Assembly: GCA_046094425.1 (NCBI GenBank)
Contig: JBJTHI010000154.1
Location: 1 to 5,350, forward strand
DNA from: JANPCX01 sp046094425
Lineage (GTDB): Bacteria; Pseudomonadota; Gammaproteobacteria; Burkholderiales; Burkholderiaceae_C
Reading direction: 5' to 3'
Length of the DNA stretch: 5,350 nt
Each line of letters starts with the position of its first letter. Position 1 is the first letter of the stretch. The position numbers and the translations under genes were made by a program. Shown here piece after piece: positions 1-5,350 of the stretch. The notes beneath the pieces are model-generated. The model saw only the letters and a program-made list of their open reading frames with translations, searched no databases and was not told the DNA's origin.

Positions 1-137
1 CGGATATGCATCGGGGCCAGCACAAGCAGCTTGGGCAACCAAGCCGTTCATGCAATCAAGGCCGGATATAAGGACGCAGCCGACTTCTTCACCACACCAC
101 ACCGATTGCGCTTGTCAGCCGGGAGGCATCCATATAA
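1..137 (+). mobile_element. Terminal fragment of an IS110-family (IS1111 group) element, body outside window
   Basis: This stretch is the perfect reverse complement of 1965-2101, with position n pairing with 2102-n. I checked the identity across all 137 bases; the first mismatch inward is at 138. The matching right-hand copy is the non-coding end of a complete IS1111-group element, so this is the equivalent end of a second copy. Its transposase would lie to the left and read rightward. The element's 14-base terminal motif GGGAGGCATCCATA is at 121-134. The identity runs up to the window edge, so the true length is unknown. A GCTTGG-GCAA-CCAAGC hairpin (29-44) is present. The short frames in this stretch look non-coding. 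The repeat is certain; calling it an IS end is an inference. Confidence 0.75.
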
Positions 138-138
138 G
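112..138 (+). promoter_or_regulatory. Candidate sigma70-type promoter at the IS end, pointing into ilvD
   Basis: TTGTCA (112-117) and TATAAG (133-138) each match the -35 and -10 consensus at five of six bases. The spacer is 15 bp, shorter than the usual 16-18. A start 7-8 bases after the -10 box would fall on or next to the ilvD ATG at 146, giving a leaderless or nearly leaderless message. That would fit the lack of a well-placed Shine-Dalgarno: the nearest purine-rich stretch, GGGAGG at 121-126, is about 19 nt upstream of the ATG. The short spacer makes this uncertain, and transcription could instead enter from the IS copy to the left. Confidence 0.3.
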
Positions 139-145
139 ACAACAC

Positions 146-1831
<1,686 letters not shown>

Positions 1832-1964
1832 AAACCGGATGCCCAGCAACAGCTTGTCGAGAATGTTTACAGCCAACGAGCAATACCGTGAAAAATTCTC
1901 GCAAGTCATTGTTTTAAATAGACCTATTTTCGTGGCACCGAAATTGCCTTGTGTGATGCGTGGT
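1832..1964. other. ilvD downstream spacer, no gene recognised
   Basis: These 133 bp separate the ilvD stop from the end of the right-hand IS. The only structure I see is a weak inverted repeat, CGAGAAT (1858-1864) with ATTCTCG (1895-1901). It has a 30-nt loop and a short A-run before the second arm, with no T-run after it. It could be a poor transcription terminator but does not meet the usual pattern. The minus-strand reading frame that crosses it from the IS resembles nothing I know. Confidence 0.5.
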
Positions 1965-1967
1965 TTA

Positions 1968-1981
1968 TATGGATGCCTCCC
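1968..1981 (+). repeat. Subterminal inverted repeat of the IS, transposase-3' side
   Basis: TATGGATGCCTCCC, the exact inverse of 3542-3555. A third copy sits at 121-134 in the partial IS beside the ilvD start. A 14-base match between two given sites is unlikely by chance, though not impossible in 5 kb. Its placement at the ends of the transposase-bearing segment and at the limit of the 137-bp repeat supports it as a true element end. Confidence 0.7.
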
Positions 1982-1982
1982 G

Positions 1983-2112
1983 GCTGACAAGCGCAATCGG
2001 TGTGGTGTGGTGAAGAAGTCGGCTGCGTCCTTATATCCGGCCTTGATTGCATGAACGGCTTGGTTGCCCAAGCTGCTTGTGCTGGCCCCGATGCATATCC
2101 GCTGACAAGCGC
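1983..2112 (+). repeat. 12-bp direct repeat (GCTGACAAGCGC) 118 bp apart inside the IS tail
   Basis: GCTGACAAGCGC occurs at 1983-1994 and again at 2101-2112. The bases outside both copies are also similar: a GATGC-type motif precedes each (GGATGCCTCCCG and GATGCATATCC). The IS end therefore looks duplicated, with one clear terminus at 1968 and one degenerate terminus near 2090. The 118 bp between them could have been added by misplaced end choice or by capture from a related element. Confidence 0.6.
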
Positions 2113-2250
2113 CTCATCTCCTAGAGCGGACTGTTGATGTCCGTCCACACATTCAGGTTTGGCTCGTCCCGGTCTGACCTGTTTCACATCACTTCACTTC
2201 TTGCCGCCTTGCCAGCCTTCTAAGGCTGACCATATCCTTTCTCAAAGGTT
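2113..2250 (-). ncRNA. Candidate bridge RNA region of the IS1111-group element
   Basis: In the IS1111 group the non-coding bridge RNA, which pairs donor and target DNA for the recombinase, is encoded 3' of the transposase. Here, on the transposase strand after its stop, three stem-loops follow in series: CAGCCTT-AG-AAGGCTG (2228-2213), CAGGT with ACCTG enclosing an 18-nt interior (2181-2154), and CGGAC-ATCAACA-GTCCG (2143-2127). A fourth hairpin with a GCAA loop (2073-2058) lies further on. GATATGG at about 2239-2233 repeats part of the terminal ATATGG, so it might be a donor guide. Position and hairpin series fit the class. The exact ends, promoter and guides cannot be fixed from one sequence. 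Confidence 0.35.
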
Positions 2251-2282
2251 GGTTGGTTGTTGATCAATCAGCCACTTGGGCC

Positions 2283-3371
2283 TCACGCCCCTTGGGGGCG
2301 CTGGCTTTGGTGGCCGTGCTGGTAATCCTGTTCTTTGGCCGTCACAGCCCAGATCGCTCGGGCCATCTTGGCCGCCTGAGCCACGATGACCACATTGGCC
2401 GGTCTGCGCTGCTGAATGTTTTGCAACCAGGCTGTGGGCTGTTTGCTGTGGAACAGCACGCTCCTGGCACCATGAATGAGCAAGGTGCGCAGGTAGGTAT
2501 CTCCGCGCTTGGAGATGGCACCGAGCCGAACTTTGCCACCCGTGCCGCTTTGCTTGGGCACCAACCCCAGCCAGGCACAGAACTCACGCCCGGACTTGAA
2601 GGCACTGGCCTGCCCCATGGTGGCAATGGCTGCCGTCGCCGTGAGCAACCCCACCCCGGGGATTTGCGCCACGCGCTGCATGTCAGCGTCTTGCTTGAGT
2701 TGCTGGGCCAGTCGTTTCTCGATGGCCTGCATGTCTTGGCTCAACGCTTTGATACGCTGCACTTGCTCGCGCAGGCTGTCGAGCACCATTTGCGGCAGTT
2801 GATCCACCAAGCCTTGCAGGGCCTGCTCCATGTCTTTGAACACAGCCTTGCGACCTTTGGCAAAGATGGCCCCAAACTCGTACAGCAAGCCCCGCAGCGC
2901 GTTGGTTTGCATGGTGCGCATCTTCATCAAAAGTTCGCGCTGGCGGTGCAGGGTGAGCGTGGCTTGTTGGGCCACGCTTTTGATGCCAACGCACTTGATG
3001 CCCGGCTGCTGCACCGCCAACCAGATGGCCCGTGCATCGGTTGCATCGGTTTTGTTGCCGCTCACAAAGGGACGCACGATTTTGGCGTGCAGCAAATGCA
3101 CGGTGTGCCCCAGTGTTGTGAGCACTCTGGCCCAGTGGTGCGCGCTGCCGCAGGCTTCGATGGCGATCACACTCGGTGAGCGATTGGCAAAGTACTCGGT
3201 CACACGGGCGCGTTTGAGCGCCATGTTGATGATCTCGCCGGTGTTCATATCGACCGTGTGCAGTTGAAAGACGTTTTTGGCAATGTCCAGCCCGATGACT
3301 TGCTGGCCGTTCAAAGTCCCGATGATTTGTCCTGCGCTTGTGTGTACGCTCATGCCTGGATTACGATTCAT
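2283..3371 (-). CDS. IS110-family (IS1111 group) transposase, RuvC-like DEDD recombinase
   Basis: This 362-residue protein is the DNA recombinase that excises and inserts the element. The N-terminal RuvC-like DEDD domain shows VIGLDIAKNVFQLH with D29, IAIEACGSAHHWAR with E72, and NKTDATDARAIW with D109 and D112. A helical, probably coiled-coil linker follows (about 135-230). The C-terminal Transposase_20 domain includes QIPGVGLLTATAAIA and AWLGLVPKQSGTGGKVRLG; S275 in KQSGTG is the likely nucleophile. All key residues are present, so it may be active. I chose the ATG at 3371 because AGAGGA lies 6 nt upstream. Another ATG at 3353 would remove six residues. The frame is open up to 3512, but those codons fall in the leader and show no family similarity. 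It ends RPQGA just inside a CGCCCC-TTG-GGGGCG palindrome (2286-2300). Confidence 0.93.
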   Translation of the reverse strand: MNRNPGMSVHTSAGQIIGTLNGQQVIGLDIAKNVFQLHTVDMNTGEIINMALKRARVTEYFANRSPSVIAIEACGSAHHWARVLTTLGHTVHLLHAKIVRPFVSGNKTDATDARAIWLAVQQPGIKCVGIKSVAQQATLTLHRQRELLMKMRTMQTNALRGLLYEFGAIFAKGRKAVFKDMEQALQGLVDQLPQMVLDSLREQVQRIKALSQDMQAIEKRLAQQLKQDADMQRVAQIPGVGLLTATAAIATMGQASAFKSGREFCAWLGLVPKQSGTGGKVRLGAISKRGDTYLRTLLIHGARSVLFHSKQPTAWLQNIQQRRPANVVIVAQAAKMARAIWAVTAKEQDYQHGHQSQRPQGA

Positions 3372-3374
3372 GAC

Positions 3375-3450
3375 GGATCCTCTGTGGTGTTTGTGAAGAC
3401 CGTGGTCTATCACGCTTGGGCACTTTGATGCCGTATCCATCAGAGGATCC
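3375..3450 (-). promoter_or_regulatory. Transposase leader hairpin that can hide the ribosome binding site
   Basis: GGATCCTCTG and its perfect complement CAGAGGATCC (plus-strand coordinates 3375-3384 and 3441-3450) form a 10-bp stem with a 56-nt loop in transcripts of the transposase strand. The start-proximal arm contains AGAGGA, the Shine-Dalgarno sequence of the ATG at 3371. A transcript starting outside the element would fold this stem and mask the site; one starting inside the loop would lack the far arm and stay translatable. Other insertion sequences are known to block read-through expression this way. That it works so here is inferred. Confidence 0.5.
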
Positions 3451-3541
3451 ACCCCACTGCATTGCAGCAGCGGTTCCCCCTCCTTGGTTAGCGGCTGTTC
3501 AGCACTCTTCACCGATCAGCTCCTTCTTGTCCCCGCGGGGA

Positions 3542-3555
3542 GGGAGGCATCCATA
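3542..3555 (-). repeat. Subterminal inverted repeat of the IS, transposase-5' side
   Basis: GGGAGGCATCCATA on the plus strand is the exact inverse of 1968-1981. Just inside it the palindrome CCCCGCGGGG (3531-3540) and then GACAAG (minus strand) follow. Just outside it, from about 3559, begins DNA shared with the spacer after the second FGE-type gene, so this motif marks the element-target junction to within a few bases. Confidence 0.65.
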
Positions 3556-3651
3556 ACATCTTCTTGAAATCAAAGATGGTTTTTGCCGCTGGCGCTGGGG
3601 GGCAAGCCCCCAGACCCCCAAGGGGTAAAGCAGCCAAGCCGCAAGGGGTAA

Positions 3652-3671
3652 ACCGTTTCTCACGAAACGGT
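3652..3671 (-). promoter_or_regulatory. Post-variable-region hairpin with the stop codon in its loop, copy 1
   Basis: Coding strand ACCGTTTC-GTGA-GAAACGGT is a perfect 8-bp stem with a 4-nt loop, and the TGA stop of the FGE-type gene is in the loop. DGR targets such as that of Bordetella phage BPP-1 carry a short hairpin or cruciform with a 4-nt loop just 3' of the variable region, needed for efficient retrohoming. Size and place fit. The loop GTGA is not a strict match to the GRNA loop I recall for that class. Confidence 0.55.
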
Positions 3672-4661
3672 CCTGGCAAGCCGGAACCCCACGTCGTCGA
3701 CCCGGTTGCCGGGGGTGTCCCCGTAGCGATTGGCAGACCGCAGATCCGGCGGGTAGTTGTTCCACGAACCGCCCCGGAACACCCGGCGACTGCTGCCACT
3801 TTCCCACGCGCTGCCGTCTGCTGGCGCTCCCCGGTAGCTCTCTTCATAACCGTCTTGCACCCACTCCCACACGTTGCCGTGCATGTCGTGCAAGCCCCAA
3901 AGGTTCGCCGGGTAAATGCCCACCGGCGTCGTCTTGTCTGATTTGCGTCCCGCCGTCGGGGCGCCTCCATACGTATAACTGGCGTCGTAGTTGGCCCACT
4001 CTGCGCTCATCAACCCATCGGGCGTGCTGTACAGCCCCTTCGTGCCCGCCCGGCACGCGTATTCCCATTCCGACTCGCTGGGCAGGCGGTATCTGCCTGG
4101 GTCGTCCTCCGCTATACCCAGCTTGGTGTTGAGCCACGTTGCGTATTCTTGGGCTTGGTGCCAGCTCACGTTAATCACCGGCCTCTTGCCTCTGCCCCAG
4201 CCTTGGTCATCCGCCTTGTGCTGCGTGCCGCCATCTGCCACGCACGCATCCCACTCCTCAAACGTCACCGGGTATCGGCCCATGGTCACGTTGTAGCCAA
4301 TCGTTACTTCGTGTTGCGGTCCCTCATTGTCTAAACGCCCCGGCTCGTCCGCTGGGCTGCCTATCGAGAACCTGCCGCTGGGCAGCACCACCATCTCGGG
4401 TGCCCAGGGTGCGTCTCGGAACACTTGCCCTACCGCTCGACCTTGTACGGGCGGCGGTGGTGCTGCGGGCTTGACAGCGTCGGCTTGCAGCTCATTCACA
4501 TGCGCGCGCAGATGGCGCAGCTCGGCGCGCTCCTGCGCCGCCTCGCGGTAAGCCTGCCCCGGGTAAACCACCCGTTCATCCAGCCCGCACTTCGGGCATA
4601 CAGGGTTGCCAGCCTCACGGCCGCAGGCTTCTTGGTTGATCAGGCAATGATTGTTAGTCAT
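3660..4661 (-). CDS. Zinc-ribbon plus FGE-sulfatase-fold protein, probable DGR target
   Basis: The 333-residue protein has three parts. Residues 6-25 carry C6, C13, C22 and C25 (C-x6-C-x8-C-x2-C), ending CPKCG, like a small zinc ribbon. Residues 38-62 are a short charged helix, probably coiled coil, followed by a proline-rich linker (65-72). Residues 85-333 are an FGE-sulfatase (SUMF1-type, C-type lectin-like) domain with MVVLPSGRFSIGS, YRLPSESEWEYACRAG, WGLHDMHGNVWEWVQDGY and the terminal RGGSW...RSANR...GFRLA motif. The two copper-binding cysteines of true formylglycine-generating enzyme, which lie in this last motif, are absent, so it is unlikely to oxidise sulfatases and more likely binds a ligand. 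No signal peptide or membrane segment is seen; a cytosolic role is inferred. Its last 40 codons are the hypervariable region. A weak AAGAAG lies 8 nt before the ATG. Such folds are well-known DGR targets. Confidence 0.85.
   Translation of the reverse strand: MTNNHCLINQEACGREAGNPVCPKCGLDERVVYPGQAYREAAQERAELRHLRAHVNELQADAVKPAAPPPPVQGRAVGQVFRDAPWAPEMVVLPSGRFSIGSPADEPGRLDNEGPQHEVTIGYNVTMGRYPVTFEEWDACVADGGTQHKADDQGWGRGKRPVINVSWHQAQEYATWLNTKLGIAEDDPGRYRLPSESEWEYACRAGTKGLYSTPDGLMSAEWANYDASYTYGGAPTAGRKSDKTTPVGIYPANLWGLHDMHGNVWEWVQDGYEESYRGAPADGSAWESGSSRRVFRGGSWNNYPPDLRSANRYGDTPGNRVDDVGFRLARTVS
3692..3779 (-). other. Putative DGR variable region 1, coding residues 295-324
   Basis: Compared with 4806-4893, 18 of 88 positions differ, in 15 codons; 14 change the residue and only CTG/TTG (Leu307) is silent. 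In the coding strand 12 differences have A in one copy. The other six have no A in either copy but fit independent change of an A in both. Changed residues are F295, N301-Y303, P305, D306, Y313-D315, G318, N319, V321, D323 and V324, while the scaffold RGGSW, RSANR, TP and GFRLA is fixed. Inferred template codons are mostly AAC, with CAG, AGG and ATG. Confidence 0.7.
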
Positions 4662-4765
4662 GGTGTTGTCTTCTTGAACTCAAAAAAAGTGGTTTGGCTG
4701 CTGGCGCTGGGGGGCAAGCCCCCCCAGACCCCCAAGGGGTAAAGCAGCCAAGCCGCGAGGGGTAA

Positions 4766-4785
4766 ACCGTTTCTCACGAAACGGT
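4766..4785 (-). promoter_or_regulatory. Post-variable-region hairpin with the stop codon in its loop, copy 2
   Basis: This is identical in all 20 bases to 3652-3671, with an 8-bp stem and a GTGA loop holding the stop codon of the truncated gene. Its perfect preservation beside a broken reading frame suggests that the site is kept for DNA-level use, or that the damage upstream is recent. Confidence 0.5.
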
Positions 4786-5143
4786 CCTGGCAAGCCGGAA
4801 CCCCAAGTTGTCGTCCCGGTCGTCGGGGGTGCCCCAGAAGCGATTGGCAGACCGCAAGTACTGCGGGTTGTCGCCCCACGAACCGCCCCGAATCACCCGG
4901 CGACCACAACTTGCATCATTGGCGCGGTGGGCATCTCCATCGCTGGGCTGACCTTTGTCGTATCCCGGCTCATAACAGTCTTGTACCCATTCCCACACGT
5001 TGCCACTCATGTCGTGCAGGCCCCATGAATTGGCCTTGTCCCGGGTACACCACCCGGTCGTCCATGCCGCATTTGGGGCACAACGGGTTGCCAGCGACGC
5101 GACCGCAGGCGCTTTGGTTGATCAGGCACAGTGCATTGTTCAT
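4774..5143 (-). pseudogene. Internally deleted zinc-ribbon/FGE-fold gene, still carrying a variable region
   Basis: From an ATG at 5143 the frame reads MNNALCLINQSACGRVAGNP, then CPKCG and RVVYPGQ, matching residues 1-36 of the intact neighbour with all four cysteines. At about 5037 the sequence jumps to the region equal to neighbour residue 252 or so (ANSWGLHDMSGNVWEWVQDCY), removing about 216 codons. The join is out of frame, so translation from 5143 ends at TGA 4970-4972 after 57 residues. The C-terminal part is open in another frame, with an ATG at 5010 giving 78 residues (RRVIRGGSWGDNP through GFRLARTVS). It lies 112 bp upstream of the intact gene in the same orientation. It may be a dead gene, or the 78-residue lectin-like end may still be made, though I see no good ribosome site before 5010. 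Confidence 0.75.
4806..4893 (-). other. Putative DGR variable region 2, in the truncated gene
   Basis: This aligns without gaps to 3692-3779. Its changed residues against the intact gene are F to I, NNY to GDN, PD to QY, YGD to FWG, GN to DD, V to D, D to N and V to L. GGG against TGG and GTG against TTG are best explained by template AGG and ATG. The frame is intact over this region even though the gene is broken upstream. Confidence 0.65.
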
Positions 5144-5350
5144 GTTCTGCAGTGTCTTACTTGCGTTTTATGTGACCATTGCGATGGCCGATCGTGATCA
5201 GGGTGCCGCCGTCTAACAAATAGCGTTTATCTGCCGCGCCACCCAGCCCTGAATCTGCGCAGGTGCACATCGCGGCAGGTAAACCGTGTTGAACTGAACC
5301 ATGGCGCAGGTGGTGGCGGGTCGGCGGGTGGCTAAAGGGGATTGGATCGA
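5144..5350. other. Edge region without a recognised gene
   Basis: A minus-strand frame enters from the edge and ends at TAG 5215-5213; within it, an ATG at 5302 would give MVQFNTVYLPRCAPAQIQGW and 9 more residues. On the plus strand an ATG at 5301 (MAQVVAGRRVAKGDWI) runs off the edge and has an in-frame stop two codons upstream. I recognise neither, they overlap on opposite strands, and at most one is real. Nothing convincing as a promoter for the gene starting at 5143 was found. Confidence 0.3.
5211..5294. repeat. Imperfect palindrome resembling an integron attC site
   Basis: GTTTATCTGCCGCG (5225-5238) pairs with CGCGGCAGGTAAAC (5271-5284) at 13 of 14 positions. CACC (5240-5243) and GGTG (5262-5265) could extend the stem inside. 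Outside it, GTCTAAC (5211-5217) fits the attC R'' consensus RYYYAAC and GTTGAAC (5288-5294) fits R' GTTRRRY. The total of 84 bp is in the attC size range. Against it, the outer spacers are uneven (7 and 3 bp), the outer boxes are not fully complementary, and no integrase or second site is seen. Confidence 0.3.

Larger units (their letters stand above)
1965..3557 (-). mobile_element. Complete IS110-family element, IS1111 group
   Basis: The limits come from a perfect 14-bp inverted repeat read inward at both ends, TATGGATGCCTCCC at 1968-1981 (+) and at 3555-3542 (-). A GACAAG hexamer follows shortly inside on both sides. The ilvD-side limit at 1965 is also where identity with the other copy (1-137) stops. 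The other limit is set by the start, at about 3559, of sequence shared with the second FGE gene copy. The element is about 1.59 kb, with one transposase on the minus strand, about 185 nt upstream of it and about 315 nt downstream. Short subterminal inverted repeats and a long non-coding region 3' of the transposase are known IS1111-group traits; the family makes no regular target duplication. A shorter element ending near 2090-2101 is a possible alternative, because a degenerate end-like motif occurs there. Confidence 0.75.
3559..3790 (-). repeat. Direct repeat copy 1: variable region, stop-codon hairpin and GC-rich tail
   Basis: This block recurs at 4669-4904. In coding direction it holds the 3' end of the FGE-type gene, the stop-codon hairpin, two CAAGGGGTAAA boxes (plus strand 3619-3629 and 3642-3652), the GC-rich stem CTGGGGG/CCCCCAG (3595-3613) and TTCAAGAAGA. 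Outside the 88-bp variable core the copies are close to identical as far as the GC-rich stem. Beyond the stem they drift, then agree again at TTCAAGAAGA. Strong conservation of a non-coding tail next to a hypervariable coding core suggests a functional target site, not mere gene duplication. Confidence 0.75.
4669..4904 (-). repeat. Direct repeat copy 2: variable region, stop-codon hairpin and GC-rich tail
   Basis: This is the counterpart of 3559-3790. It includes hairpin copy 2 at 4766-4785, identical to copy 1, and the boxes CAAGGGGTAAA and CGAGGGGTAAA. It also has a slightly longer GC stem, 8 bp at 4707-4727, and a run of seven T on the coding strand (4688-4682) about 18 nt past the stem. 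The stem plus T-run could act as a loose terminator between the two genes, but the gap makes that doubtful. TTCAAGAAGA at its end sits just before the start of the intact gene. Confidence 0.75.

Noticed and set aside
50..145. N-terminal extension of ilvD from an upstream ATG (32 extra residues)
   Set aside because: These codons lie in the IS repeat, are also found in the inverted copy where no ilvD follows, and are not part of the IlvD family start.
1858..1901. Rho-independent terminator after ilvD
   Set aside because: Only 7 bp of stem with a 30-nt loop and no following T-run on the ilvD strand.
2253..3179. 308-residue plus-strand frame opposite the transposase
   Set aside because: It is a shadow of the transposase gene, which has clear family motifs; the opposite frame shows no domain I recognise.
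3372..3512. Longer transposase start giving 409 residues
   Set aside because: The extra 47 residues come from the leader with the hairpin, show no family similarity, and would ignore the well-placed AGAGGA before ATG 3371.
3619..3652. CRISPR-like repeats (CAAGGGGTAAA twice)
   Set aside because: There are only two short boxes per tract, and the spacer between them is the same in both tracts, unlike CRISPR spacers.
3559..4904. Template repeat of the DGR within the window
   Set aside because: Both copies end coding frames of FGE-fold genes and both carry non-A bases at six shared sites, so both look like variable regions; no third A-rich copy was seen.

Overview
The window looks like chromosome from a betaproteobacterium, probably order Burkholderiales and perhaps Comamonadaceae. 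The basis is the IlvD sequence, the GC-rich third codon positions and an IS1111-group transposase of a kind common there. The taxon is an inference from composition and protein style, not from a search.

Layout. (1) Positions 1-137 are the terminal part of an insertion sequence whose body lies left of the window. (2) Positions 146-1831 (+) hold a complete ilvD, dihydroxy-acid dehydratase of branched-chain amino acid synthesis. (3) Positions 1965-3557 hold a full IS110-family (IS1111 group) element with its transposase on the minus strand. Its ilvD-side end (1965-2101) is a perfect inverted copy of 1-137, so ilvD sits between two copies whose transposase-3' ends both face it. A 14-bp perfect inverted repeat (TATGGATGCCTCCC) marks both ends of the right-hand copy. 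About 315 nt of non-coding, hairpin-rich DNA follows the transposase and is a candidate bridge-RNA region. (4) Positions 3559-5143 (minus) hold two related genes for a zinc-ribbon plus FGE-sulfatase-fold protein. The left gene (3660-4661) is intact. The right one (4774-5143) has lost about 216 internal codons and is frameshifted, but keeps both ends. (5) Positions 5144-5350 hold no recognised gene, only an attC-like imperfect palindrome and two unidentifiable reading frames at the window edge.

The most interesting signal is the pair of C-terminal regions of the FGE-fold genes. Over an 88-bp core (3692-3779 and 4806-4893) they differ at 18 positions in 15 codons, 14 of which change the residue. 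Every difference can be explained by substitution of a coding-strand adenine in a common template. Both cores are followed by an identical hairpin (8-bp stem, 4-nt loop holding the stop codon) and a conserved GC-rich tract. This is how variable regions of a diversity-generating retroelement (DGR) look. No reverse transcriptase, accessory gene or template repeat is in the window. The IS end abuts the conserved tract downstream of the intact target, so the IS may have cut or displaced the rest of the array.

Functionally, ilvD is a housekeeping gene whose upstream region has been replaced by an IS end, and the FGE-fold genes appear to be targets of a DGR encoded elsewhere. I see no functional link between ilvD and the FGE-fold genes beyond the IS copies around them.
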